From Streptomyces sp. NBC_00663 (lineage in GTDB: Bacteria > Actinomycetota > Actinomycetes > Streptomycetales > Streptomycetaceae): DNA of 64,000 nucleotides. A model generated the notes under the pieces. That model searched no databases, was not told the DNA's origin, and saw only the letters and a program-made list of their open reading frames with translations. The position numbers and the translations under genes are program-made. The stretch lies in the NCBI RefSeq assembly GCF_036226885.1, contig NZ_CP109027.1, forward strand, positions 2,976,001 to 3,040,000. Reading direction: 5' to 3'. Positions 42,869 to 55,270 of the stretch are shown here, one piece after another (position 1 is the stretch's first letter; the number at the start of each line of letters is the position of its first letter).

Positions 42869-44071
42869 ATGGCACGGACGCGAACCCGGCGTCTGCGCCG
42901 GGCGGGTGGCTTGACCGCGGTGGCCTGTGCCGCCGCGCTTTCGGCCATGACCCTGCCCGCGCAGGCCGCACCGGAGGGGCGGATACTCGGCGCCGGAGCC
43001 CCGGGCTCCGTCGGCGGGAGTTACCTGGTGACACTCAAGGGGGGTACGGAGGCTCCGTCATCGGCGGGAAAGAGCCTCGCCGAGAAGTACGGGGCGAAAA
43101 TCAGCCACACCTACGGCACGGTCCTCAACGGCTATGCGATCAGGGCTGACGAGAGACAGGCGAGGCTCCTCGCGTCGGACTCCCGGGTCGCCTCGGTCGT
43201 CCAGGACACCCGGGTGACCCTCGACCGCACCCAGCCGAACCCGCCGTCCTGGGGCATCGACCGCGTCGACCAGCACGATCTCCCGCTGGACAAGAGCTAC
43301 ACCTGGCCGGATTCCGCGGGCGACGGCGTCACGGTGTACGTCATCGACACCGGCATCCGCATCTCGCACAAGGACTTCGGCGGACGGGCGGCTTACGGCT
43401 GGGACTTCGTCGGCAACGACAAGTACGCCGGTGACGGCAACGGCCACGGCACGCATGTCGCCGGTACCGTCGCGGGCACCAGATACGGCGTCGCCAAGCA
43501 GGCCGAGGTCGTCGCCGTCCGTGTCCTCGACAACGCCGGATCCGGTACGACGGCCCAGGTCATCGCCGGCATCGACTGGGTCACCAAGCACGCGAGGAAG
43601 CCCGCCGTCGCCAATCTCAGCCTCGGCGGTTCCCACAACGCCCAACTCGACGCCGCCGTACGCAACTCGATCAAGTCCGGTGTCACCTACGCGGTCGCGG
43701 CGGGCAACGACGGGCTGCCGGCCGGCCTCTACTCCCCCGCGGACGTGAAACAGGCGATCACGGTCGGCGCGACCGACTCCACGGACACCCGGGCGAGCTT
43801 CTCCAACTACGGCTCCGCCCTTGACCTGTTCGCCCCGGGCGTCGCGATCACGTCATCTTCCAACAAGGGTGACAGGGCCAAGGCGACCTACTCGGGTACG
43901 TCGATGGCGACCCCGCACGCCGCGGGGGCGGCCGCGCTCTATCTGGCCGACCACCCGAAGGCCACGCCCGCTCAGGTGTCGAAGGCGCTGGTCACGCTGG
44001 CGGCGTCCGGCGAGGTCTCCGGACGCGGGCTCGGTTCACCGGACAGACTCCTACAGGTTCCGGGCTCGTAG
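42869..44071 (+). CDS. secreted subtilisin-family serine protease (S8) with I9 propeptide
   Basis: 400 aa from the ATG at 42869 with AAGGAGGGG upstream. A signal peptide ends near LPAQAAPEG (about residue 35). The I9 inhibitor-type propeptide spans ~50-120 (GGSYLVTLKGG to SVVQDTRV). The catalytic triad is clear: Asp160 (VIDTGI), His193 (GNGHGTHVAG) and Ser345 (SGTSMATPHAAG), with the oxyanion Asn in AAGND. Length and order match proteinase K/aqualysin-type streptomycete proteases. It lies between glgP and glgE but has no metabolic link to them. A terminator follows. Confidence 0.95.
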   Translation: MARTRTRRLRRAGGLTAVACAAALSAMTLPAQAAPEGRILGAGAPGSVGGSYLVTLKGGTEAPSSAGKSLAEKYGAKISHTYGTVLNGYAIRADERQARLLASDSRVASVVQDTRVTLDRTQPNPPSWGIDRVDQHDLPLDKSYTWPDSAGDGVTVYVIDTGIRISHKDFGGRAAYGWDFVGNDKYAGDGNGHGTHVAGTVAGTRYGVAKQAEVVAVRVLDNAGSGTTAQVIAGIDWVTKHARKPAVANLSLGGSHNAQLDAAVRNSIKSGVTYAVAAGNDGLPAGLYSPADVKQAITVGATDSTDTRASFSNYGSALDLFAPGVAITSSSNKGDRAKATYSGTSMATPHAAGAAALYLADHPKATPAQVSKALVTLAASGEVSGRGLGSPDRLLQVPGS

Positions 44072-44107
44072 CACGCGTGGGCGAGGCTTCAGGCACGGTA
44101 CGCGGAC

Positions 44108-44140
44108 ACCGGTCCCGTTCGTTTCGGACGGGGCCGGTCT
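44108..44140 (+). terminator. hairpin terminator after subtilisin gene
   Basis: An 11-bp stem ACCGGTCCCGT / ACGGGGCCGGT with one G-T wobble, a 9-nt loop and a T-containing tail. It is 37 nt past the stop. Confidence 0.75.
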
Positions 44141-44184
44141 TGTGTGTAGACATACGCGTGAGTAGTTAACAAAGTGCCGGATTG

Positions 44185-44203
44185 CCCACCCGAATAGGGT
44201 GGG
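44185..44203 (+). promoter_or_regulatory. small hairpin / promoter-like element upstream of glgE
   Basis: CCCACCC-gaata-GGGTGGG forms a perfect 7-bp stem. TAGGGT inside it resembles a Streptomyces -10 box, but no well-spaced -35 is seen. It lies 125 bp before the glgE start. Confidence 0.4.
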
Positions 44204-44327
44204 AAGGCTCCTCCGGTACACCCCCAGCCACATCACGGGAACACACGGCACCACTCGGGATCACCACGCAGGACCCACCTCCCCACAGCCATCCGCCCAC
44301 CCCCAGTTGACGCGGACAGGAGCGGTC

Positions 44328-48169
<3,842 letters not shown>

Positions 48170-48176
48170 GAGACCC

Positions 48177-48213
48177 GGCGGGGCGGCTGGTTCCCGGTTT
48201 CTCCCGCCCCGCC
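48177..48213 (+). terminator. stem-loop between treS and maltokinase gene
   Basis: A 10-bp perfect stem GGCGGGGCGG / CCGCCCCGCC with a 17-nt loop begins 8 nt after the treS stop, in a 95-bp gap. It may be a partial terminator or mRNA-processing/stability element that lowers downstream expression. Confidence 0.55.
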
Positions 48214-48264
48214 CTGGGCACGCATCAGTAACACCCCGACCATCCGGGGAAAGGACGCGACGCC

Positions 48265-49635
48265 ATGTCGGAAGCCGTCATCCGTACTGCCACGACACAT
48301 CCGGGCCTGCTTGCGTCACTTGATCCACTGCTGCGGGAATGGCTGCCGCGGCAGCGCTGGTTCGCCGGCAAGGGCCGTCCGGTCACCGGCTTCACGCTGG
48401 TCGCGGCGACCGAACTGCTGCCGGCCGACCGCAAGCTGGGCCTCTACCACCTGCTCGTGCAGGCCCATCAGCCGGCCGCGCCCTGGGACTGCTACCAGCT
48501 CCTCATAGGTGTGCGCGAGGCGCTGCCACCCCATCTGGCGCCCGCGCTGATCGGCCATGTGGAGGAGGGCCCCCTCGCCGGACGCACGGTGTACGAGGCC
48601 CTGTACGACCCCCGGCCCGCCGAGGTGCTCCTGGAGGCGCTGCGCTCCCGGACCCGCATCGGCGGGCTCCGCTGTGAACGGGACCCGGACCAGGAGATCC
48701 GGTCAGGTCTGGTGCCCCGGGTGATGACCGCCGAGCAGTCCAACACGTCGGTCGTCTACGGAGATACGTTCATCCTCAAGCTGCTCCGCCGGGTCGTGCC
48801 GGGCGTCAACCCCGACCTGGAGCTGCCGCTGGCGCTGGCCCGCGAGGGCTGCCCGCGGGTACCGGCACCGACGGCGTGGATGAGCGCCGATCTGGACGGG
48901 GAGTCGTACGTCCTCGGTGTGCTGCAACCCTTCGTGAAGGGCGCGGCGGACGGCTGGGAGCTGGCGCTGCGCCAGCTGGCCAAGGGCGAGGACTTCAGCG
49001 CGGAGGCGCGGGCGCTGGGGCGGGCCACCGCCGAGGTGCACACCGCGCTGGCCCACGCCCTGCCCTCGGTGACCCTCGGCGCCGCGCAGCTGCGCCTCCT
49101 GGCCGACGGCATGATCGAGCGCCTCGACGCGGCCGTCCAGGCGGTGCCCGCGCTCGCCGCGTACGGCCCTGGGCTGCACTCGGCGTTCAGCGCGCTGGCC
49201 GACCTGGCCGCGGAGGGCCGTACCTGGACCGCGCAGCGCATCCACGGCGATCTGCATCTCGGCCAGTGTCTGCGCTCGCCCACCGGACCGTGGTCGCTGA
49301 TCGACTTCGAGGGCGAGCCGTCGAAGCCGCTGGCCGAGCGGCGGATGCCGCAGCCGCCCGCCCGGGACGTCGCCGGCATGCTCCGCTCCTTCGACTACGC
49401 GGCGCTCTCCGCCGACCCGCCCGCGCCGGGCTGGGCCCATGCCTGCCGGGCCGCGTACTGCTCCGGGTACGCCGAGGTCAGCGGCACGGACCCGCGGACC
49501 GACCCGGTCCTGCTGCGCGCGTACGAGACGGACAAGGCGATCTACGAGGTCGTCTACGAGGCCAGGCACCGCCCGGACTGGCTGCCGGTGCCGATGGCGG
49601 CGATCGAGCGGTACGCCACATCCGACCTGTTCTGA
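48265..49635 (+). CDS. mak: maltokinase (Pep2/Mak)
   Basis: 456 aa from the ATG at 48265 (GGGGAAAGGA upstream). The N-terminal cap has LREWLPRQRWFAGKGRPV, a hallmark of maltokinases. The kinase core of the aminoglycoside-phosphotransferase fold has QSNTSVVYGDTFILKLLRR, catalytic loop IHGDLHLGQCL (catalytic Asp) and metal-binding LIDFEGEP (in place of DFG). It phosphorylates maltose at C1 with ATP to give alpha-maltose-1-phosphate for GlgE. It sits between treS and glgB; the 95-bp gap with a hairpin upstream suggests a separate expression level from glgE-treS. Confidence 0.95.
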   Translation: MSEAVIRTATTHPGLLASLDPLLREWLPRQRWFAGKGRPVTGFTLVAATELLPADRKLGLYHLLVQAHQPAAPWDCYQLLIGVREALPPHLAPALIGHVEEGPLAGRTVYEALYDPRPAEVLLEALRSRTRIGGLRCERDPDQEIRSGLVPRVMTAEQSNTSVVYGDTFILKLLRRVVPGVNPDLELPLALAREGCPRVPAPTAWMSADLDGESYVLGVLQPFVKGAADGWELALRQLAKGEDFSAEARALGRATAEVHTALAHALPSVTLGAAQLRLLADGMIERLDAAVQAVPALAAYGPGLHSAFSALADLAAEGRTWTAQRIHGDLHLGQCLRSPTGPWSLIDFEGEPSKPLAERRMPQPPARDVAGMLRSFDYAALSADPPAPGWAHACRAAYCSGYAEVSGTDPRTDPVLLRAYETDKAIYEVVYEARHRPDWLPVPMAAIERYATSDLF

Positions 49636-49662
49636 CTTCACGCTCGCCGAGGAGGCTCCCCC

Positions 49663-52095
49663 GTGACTCCGCCCACGCCCACGCCCAGCGGATCGGACCC
49701 GAAGAAGAAAGCGACCGCGAAGAAGGCGTCAGCAAAGACGGCCACGGTCAAGAAAGCCACGGCCGAGAAGACGACGACCAAGAAAGCGACGGCCAAGAAA
49801 GCGACGGCCAAGAAAGAAGCGATCAAGAAGACCGCCGCGAAAACGAAGAAGGCCGTCGCCCCGAAGTCCGCCCCCGCGCCTGTGTCCGTGTCTGTGCCGG
49901 AGACCCCCGTCTCCCCCGCCATCGACGCCCACGACCGCGACCGTCTCCTCTCCGCCACCCACCACGACCCGCACTCCGTCCTCGGCGCGCATCCCGTCCC
50001 GGGCGGCACGGCCTTCCGCGCCTTCAAGCCGTACGCCCTCTCCGTCACCGTCCTCGCCGGCTCCCTGCGCGCCGAGCTGCACGACGACGGGGACGGGTTC
50101 TTCAGCGGTCTCCTCCCGCTCGGGGAGGTCCCGGCCTACCGGCTGCTGGTGACGTACGAGGGCTCGGAACAGGAGATCGAGGACGCGTACGGCTTCCTGC
50201 CCGCCGTCGGCGACCTGGATCTGCATCTGATCGGCGAGGGCCGGCACGAGGAGCTGTGGAAGGCGCTCGGCGCCGAGCCCATGACCCACCAGGGCGTGGC
50301 GGGCACCCGCTTCACGGTGTGGGCGCCGAACGCCCGCGGCGTCAGCCTGGCCGGCACCTTCAACTTCTGGGACGGCACGGGCCATCCGATGCGCTCCCTG
50401 GGCGGCTCCGGCATCTGGGAGCTGTTCGTGCCCGGCATCGGAGAGGGCGAGCTGTACAAGTTCGCGATCACGCGTCCGGACGGTTCGAGGACCCTGCGGG
50501 CCGACCCGCTGGCCCGCCGCACCCAGGTCCCGCCCGAGACGTCGTCCATCGTGCACGCCTCGCACCATGTGTGGCAGGACGCGGCCTGGCTGGAGTCCCG
50601 GGCGGCCGTCCCCGCGCACGAGGCGCCGTTCTCGGTGTACGAGGTCCATCTCGCCTCCTGGCGACCCGGACTGACCTACCGTCAACTCGCCGAGCAGCTC
50701 CCGGCATACGTGAAGGATCTGGGTTTCACGCACGTCGAGCTGATGCCGGTCGCCGAGCATCCCTTCGGCGGCTCCTGGGGCTACCAGGTCACCGGGTTCT
50801 ACGCCCCGACCGCCCGCCTCGGCACCCCCGACGACTTCAAGTTCCTCGTCGACGCCCTGCACCAGGCCGGGATCGGCGTGCTGATGGACTGGGTCCCGGC
50901 CCACTTCCCGCGCGACGACTGGGCGTTGGCCGAGTTCGACGGGCGGCCCCTGTACGAGCACGCGGACCCGCTCCGTTCCGCCCACCCCGACTGGGGCACC
51001 CTGGAGTTCGACTTCGGCCGCCGTGAGGTGCGCAACTTCCTGGTCGCCAACGCCGTGTACTGGTGCGAGGAGTTCCATATCGACGGGCTGCGGGTCGACG
51101 CCGTCGCCTCGATGCTCTACCTCGACTACTCGCGCGAGCCGGGCCAGTGGCTGCCCAACGAGCACGGCGGCCGGGAGAACCTCGACGCGGTGGCGTTCCT
51201 CCAGGAGATGAACGCGACCGTGTACCGGCGGGCCCCGGGAGTCGTCACCATCGCCGAGGAGTCCACGGCCTGGGACGGCGTCACCCGGGCCACCCACCAC
51301 ATCGGCCCGGGCGGCTTCGGCGGCCTCGGTTTCGGCCTGAAGTGGAACATGGGCTGGATGCACGACTCGCTCGGCTACGTCCAGCACGAGCCGGTGCACC
51401 GCAAGTACCACCACCACGAGATGACCTTCTCGATGGTCTACGCGTACAGCGAGAACTACGTCCTTCCCATCTCCCACGACGAAGTCGTCCACGGCAAGCG
51501 GTCGTTGGTCTCCAAGATGCCCGGCGACTGGTGGCAGCAGCGCGCCACCCACCGCGCCTACCTCGGCTTCATGTGGGCCCACCCCGGCAAGCAACTCCTC
51601 TTCATGGGACAGGAGTTCGCCCAGGGCGCCGAATGGTCCGAGGCGCACGGACCGGACTGGTGGCTGCTGGACCCGGCCTACGGCGCCGAGCCCGACCATC
51701 GTGGTGTCCGGGACCTGGTCCGCGACCTCAACCTCGTCTACCGCCACACCCCGGCGCTGTGGCAGTGCGACACCACGCCCGACGGTTTCCAGTGGGTCGT
51801 CGGGGACGCGGCGGACGACAATGTCTTCGCCTTCCTGCGCTACGACGCGGAGGGCACGCCCCTGCTCGCGGTCTCCAACTTCGCCCCCGTCGTCCGCCAC
51901 GACTACCGCCTCGGCGTCCCCGACGACATCCCCGCCTGGCACGAGGCCCTCAACACCGACCTCGGCAGGTACGGCGGGGGCGACGTCACCAACCCGGACG
52001 CCGTGAAACCGGAGGCGACGCCCTGGCACGGCCGCCCGGCCAGCATCCAACTGACCCTGCCGCCCCTGGCAACGGTCTGGCTACGGCCCGCGTAG
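49663..52095 (+). CDS. glgB: 1,4-alpha-glucan branching enzyme GlgB with Lys/Ala-rich N-terminal tail
   Basis: 810 aa from a GTG at 49663 (GAGGAGG 8 nt upstream). Residues 14-68 hold 21 lysines in short KKATAKK-type repeats, like a histone H1 C-terminal tail, followed by a Pro/Val linker. The enzyme proper starts near residue 88: first CBM48-like domain (HHDPHSVLGAHPV), second CBM48 (GTRFTVWAPNARGVSLAGTFNFWDG), then the GH13 barrel with nucleophile Asp479 (LRVDAVASML), acid/base Glu532 (TIAEEST) and Asp606 (SHDEVVHGK). It cuts alpha-1,4 chains and makes alpha-1,6 branches. Last gene of the GlgE cluster. Confidence 0.95.
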   Translation: MTPPTPTPSGSDPKKKATAKKASAKTATVKKATAEKTTTKKATAKKATAKKEAIKKTAAKTKKAVAPKSAPAPVSVSVPETPVSPAIDAHDRDRLLSATHHDPHSVLGAHPVPGGTAFRAFKPYALSVTVLAGSLRAELHDDGDGFFSGLLPLGEVPAYRLLVTYEGSEQEIEDAYGFLPAVGDLDLHLIGEGRHEELWKALGAEPMTHQGVAGTRFTVWAPNARGVSLAGTFNFWDGTGHPMRSLGGSGIWELFVPGIGEGELYKFAITRPDGSRTLRADPLARRTQVPPETSSIVHASHHVWQDAAWLESRAAVPAHEAPFSVYEVHLASWRPGLTYRQLAEQLPAYVKDLGFTHVELMPVAEHPFGGSWGYQVTGFYAPTARLGTPDDFKFLVDALHQAGIGVLMDWVPAHFPRDDWALAEFDGRPLYEHADPLRSAHPDWGTLEFDFGRREVRNFLVANAVYWCEEFHIDGLRVDAVASMLYLDYSREPGQWLPNEHGGRENLDAVAFLQEMNATVYRRAPGVVTIAEESTAWDGVTRATHHIGPGGFGGLGFGLKWNMGWMHDSLGYVQHEPVHRKYHHHEMTFSMVYAYSENYVLPISHDEVVHGKRSLVSKMPGDWWQQRATHRAYLGFMWAHPGKQLLFMGQEFAQGAEWSEAHGPDWWLLDPAYGAEPDHRGVRDLVRDLNLVYRHTPALWQCDTTPDGFQWVVGDAADDNVFAFLRYDAEGTPLLAVSNFAPVVRHDYRLGVPDDIPAWHEALNTDLGRYGGGDVTNPDAVKPEATPWHGRPASIQLTLPPLATVWLRPA

Positions 52096-52105
52096 CCGAG
52101 AGCGG

Positions 52106-52119
52106 CACTCTTTAGAGTG
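52106..52119 (+). promoter_or_regulatory. CACTCT-TT-AGAGTG palindrome (possible promoter -10 or operator)
   Basis: A perfect 14-bp palindrome 11 nt past the glgB stop and 39 nt before the TTG of the next lipoprotein gene. TAGAGT inside resembles a Streptomyces -10 hexamer. It is too short to be a good terminator. Confidence 0.4.
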
Positions 52120-52158
52120 GTCCGGGTCGGTGTGAGTGCCTCACGCGGGAGTTGAGGG

Positions 52159-53013
52159 TTGAAGCGATCCGGAAGCACGCGCGGGGCGGCTGCGGCCGCC
52201 CTGCTCTGCGCGCTCGCCGTGCTACTGCTAGGCGCGTGCGGGACTCAGGTGGCCGGTCGGGACGACACCACCCCGTCGGCCACCGCCCTGCCGTGGACCC
52301 TGTCCGCGCCCATCGGGATCACCGGCGCCACCCTCAGCCCCGACCAGCGCACGGTGACCGTCGCCGCGACGGTGCCCAGTGGTCCGAAGCCATGCGTGCG
52401 CCACCTCAGAGCCGTGCTCACCGAGCCCGTGCGCAACACCGTGAACGTCCAGGTCACCTACGACTCACCGGCGGGCGACCGAGCCTCCGGCTGCACGAGG
52501 ACCACCACGGCCAAGGCTCGGGTGAAGCTCACCGAACCGCTGGGCGGGCACGAGTTGGCGGTCGGCTACCCCGGCACCGTCTTCACCGCCGACGGCGCCG
52601 GCCTGCCCGCCCTGCGCCTCTGCGGCGACCTGGGCTGCACCCCGCCGGCCACCGGCTGCACCACCGGCTCCTACGAGCAGGCGGTGAAGGCGGTCGACGC
52701 GCCCGCGCACACCTACCGTGACGCCGAGCACTGCGACGGCAAGTGGCTGGTCCTGGACATCTCCTGGCGCACCGGCCCGGTCTGCGGCGACCCGGCGGAC
52801 AGTGCCTGCACGTCCCGGCTGGGCGACCGCTGGTTCTACCGGGCCGAGAAGTCGGGCTGGAAGCCGTTCTTCCGGACGACGGAAGGGGGCTGCCGGGCGG
52901 TGCGGGACAGGGAGCCGGACTTCCCGACCGCCCTGTGCGCGTCCCTGGAGCCCCTCGCCCCGTCCCTGCACCCGACCTACTCCCCCTCGCCCACGGCGAC
53001 CCCGTCCTCCTGA
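52159..53013 (+). CDS. lipoprotein of unknown function
   Basis: 284 aa from a TTG at 52159 with GAGTTGAGGG immediately upstream. The signal ends in a LLGAC lipobox (Cys27). The mature protein has two segments: a strand-rich domain (~45-150, with GATLSPDQRTVTVAATVP) and a second domain with ten or so cysteines (CGDLGCTPPATGCTTG, CTSRLGDRWFYRAEKSGWKPFF) ending in a Pro/Ser/Thr-rich tail. No family is recognised. It overlaps the convergent helicase-like gene by 37 bp. Confidence 0.75.
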   Translation: MKRSGSTRGAAAAALLCALAVLLLGACGTQVAGRDDTTPSATALPWTLSAPIGITGATLSPDQRTVTVAATVPSGPKPCVRHLRAVLTEPVRNTVNVQVTYDSPAGDRASGCTRTTTAKARVKLTEPLGGHELAVGYPGTVFTADGAGLPALRLCGDLGCTPPATGCTTGSYEQAVKAVDAPAHTYRDAEHCDGKWLVLDISWRTGPVCGDPADSACTSRLGDRWFYRAEKSGWKPFFRTTEGGCRAVRDREPDFPTALCASLEPLAPSLHPTYSPSPTATPSS

Positions 53014-55253
53014 CCGGCCAGCGCCCCGGGCAGCCGCCCCGTGTGCACCACGCCCAGCCGCTGGGTCGCCCGGGTCAGCGCCACGTACAGGTCGCTCGTG
53101 CCGTACAGCCCCGGTTCGACCACCAGCACCGAGTCGAACTCGAGGCCCTTGGACTGACGCGGTTCGAGGAGTACGACGGTCCGTGTGAGGTCGGGCTCGG
53201 CGCCCGCCGTGACCCCGTCCAGCTGTGCCGCGAGCCTGCGGTGCAACTGGCGCGGGGCGATGACCGCGAGCCGGCCCTCCGCGGGGGTCAGCTCCTCGAC
53301 CGCCTTGGCGACGGCGCCGGGCAGGTCGTCGGTGGCGCGGACCCAGGGCCGTACACCCGTCGAGCGGACCGAACTCGGCGGCTCGAAGTCCGGGTTCTCG
53401 GCCCGTACGACGGCCGCGGCGAGGTCCATGATCTCGGCGGGGGTGCGGTAGTTGACGCCCAGCCGGGTGTGCTCCCAGCGGTCCTCGACATACGGCTCCA
53501 GGATGTCCGACCAGGAGCCGACACCGGCCGCCTCCGCCGTCTGGGCCGGGTCGCCGACCAGGGTCATCGAGCGGGTCGGGCTGCGCCGCATGAGCAACCG
53601 CCAGGCCATCGGCGACAGTTCCTGCGCCTCGTCGACGATGATGTGCCCGAAGGCCCACGTCCGGTCGGCCGCCGCGCGCTCGGCGGCGCTGCGGTGGTCG
53701 TCCTCCTCCTGTCGCTCGGCGAACCGTTCGGCGTCGATGATGTCGTGCGCCGACAGCACCTCGGAGTCCTCGTCGTCGATGTCCTCGAACTCATAGGTAC
53801 GGGAGGCGTACGACACGTCAAGGACGCCCTGCGCATACGCCACTTGTGTCTCCCGCTCCTGCTCGGCGCGGGCCCGCGCCACCCGCTCGTCCACGCCGAG
53901 GAGTTCGGCGGCCTCGTCGAGCAGCGGTACGTCCGCCACCGTCCAGCTGCGGGTCACCAGGCGGCGAATCGCTGCCGCGTCCTCGTCGGGGAGATAGCCC
54001 ACCGGGTCGGCGAGGAAGTCGGCGACCAGCCGCTGCGGGGTCAGCCGCGGCCACAACTGGTCGATGGCGGCCCATACTTCGGGGTTCTCGGCGATCTCGT
54101 CACGGATCTGGGTGATGTCGGCCGGGTCGAGGAGGCTGCTGCCGTCGTACGGGTCGGTGCCGACGCGCTCGGCGTACAGCTCGGTGAGGGTGTTGAGGAT
54201 GTGGCCCTCGAAGTGCTCGCGCGCCACGTTGTGCGGCAGCCGCGCGGCCCGGGTCCGCTCCCGGGCCACCTTCACCAGCCCGTCGTCGAGCATCAGCACC
54301 TCCCGGTCGTGCTCGATCGCGATCACCGGGTCGGGCAGCGCCTGCCAGTCGCGTACGGCGTCGGCGAGGACGTCGGCCATGTCGGCGCGCCCCTTCACCG
54401 CCGCCGCGGCCCGGGTGTCGGCGGCCGTCGCCTTCACCCCGGGGAACAGCTCCCCGACCGTCGCGAGCAGCACGCCCGTCTCACCGAGCGAGGGCAGCAC
54501 CTCGCCGATGTAGCCGAGGAAGGCGGGGTTGGGGCCGACGATCAGCACGGCGCGCTTGGCGAGCAACTCCCGGTGTTCGTAGAGCAGATACGCGGCGCGG
54601 TGCAGGGCGACGGCCGTCTTGCCGGTGCCGGGGCCGCCCTCGACCACCAGCACGCCGCGGTGCGGGGCGCGGATGATCTCGTCCTGTTCGGCCTGGATGG
54701 TCTGCACGATGTCGTGCATCCGGCCGGTGCGCGCGGCGTCCAGCGCGGCGAGCAGCACGGCGTCGCCGGTCGGGTCCTCATGGCCGGTGCGCTCCTGGTC
54801 GCCGAGGTCGAGGATCTCGTCGTGCAGGGTGGTGACCGTACGGCCCTCGGTGGTGAGGTGGCGTCGGCGCCTGAGGCCCATCGGGGTGTGGCCGGTGGCC
54901 AGATAGAAGGGCCGGGCGACCTCCGCGCGCCAGTCGATCAGGATCGGGGTGCGTTCGGCATCGTCGGTGCGCAGTCCGATACGGCCGATGTGATGGCTGG
55001 TCCCGGACGTCAGATCGATCCGGCCGAAGCACAGCGAGCCGTCGACCGCGTTGAGCGCGGCGAGCAGCCCCGAGCGCTCGGCGACCAGGATGTCCCGTTC
55101 CAGCCGGGCCTGCATGGGCGTGTTGCCCTGGGCGAGGGCGTCGGTGACTCCGACCTCGGTGTCTGCGCGCAAGGCGTCCACATGCGCGTACAGGGTGTCG
55201 ATGAATTCCTGCTCACCGCGAATTTCATCGCTGTTTGACAATTCCACTCCCAC
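52977..55253 (-). CDS. HelD/HelR-type UvrD-like motor protein (RNA polymerase-associated)
   Basis: 758 aa from a GTG at 55253; no Shine-Dalgarno is present and the mRNA may be leaderless. The N-terminal ~60 residues are the coiled-coil-like region of HelD (EQEFIDTLYAHVDALRADTE). Superfamily 1 motifs follow: Walker A EGGPGTGKTAVALHR, Walker B HIIVDEAQELSPMAW, LVGDPAQT, NYRTPAEIM and SKGLEFDSVLVV, and a final YVALTRATQRL. The insertion between 1A and 2A halves (~330-520) fits HelD. HelD family proteins free stalled RNA polymerase from DNA, and the actinobacterial HelR class protects against rifamycins. I find no inverted repeat like the rifamycin-associated element upstream. Confidence 0.9.
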   Translation of the reverse strand: MGVELSNSDEIRGEQEFIDTLYAHVDALRADTEVGVTDALAQGNTPMQARLERDILVAERSGLLAALNAVDGSLCFGRIDLTSGTSHHIGRIGLRTDDAERTPILIDWRAEVARPFYLATGHTPMGLRRRRHLTTEGRTVTTLHDEILDLGDQERTGHEDPTGDAVLLAALDAARTGRMHDIVQTIQAEQDEIIRAPHRGVLVVEGGPGTGKTAVALHRAAYLLYEHRELLAKRAVLIVGPNPAFLGYIGEVLPSLGETGVLLATVGELFPGVKATAADTRAAAAVKGRADMADVLADAVRDWQALPDPVIAIEHDREVLMLDDGLVKVARERTRAARLPHNVAREHFEGHILNTLTELYAERVGTDPYDGSSLLDPADITQIRDEIAENPEVWAAIDQLWPRLTPQRLVADFLADPVGYLPDEDAAAIRRLVTRSWTVADVPLLDEAAELLGVDERVARARAEQERETQVAYAQGVLDVSYASRTYEFEDIDDEDSEVLSAHDIIDAERFAERQEEDDHRSAAERAAADRTWAFGHIIVDEAQELSPMAWRLLMRRSPTRSMTLVGDPAQTAEAAGVGSWSDILEPYVEDRWEHTRLGVNYRTPAEIMDLAAAVVRAENPDFEPPSSVRSTGVRPWVRATDDLPGAVAKAVEELTPAEGRLAVIAPRQLHRRLAAQLDGVTAGAEPDLTRTVVLLEPRQSKGLEFDSVLVVEPGLYGTSDLYVALTRATQRLGVVHTGRLPGALAGQEDGVAVGEGE

Positions 55254-55264
55254 GCAGATATACT
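55235..55264 (+). promoter_or_regulatory. near-consensus vegetative promoter (TTGACA-18-TATACT)
   Basis: TTGACA at 55235-55240 and TATACT at 55259-55264, with 18 bp between, is close to the sigma-70/HrdB consensus. It fires to the right, away from the HelR-like gene, into a 130-bp region with no ORF. The -35 lies within the first codons of the opposite gene. Confidence 0.75.
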
Positions 55265-55270
55265 GTGCCT

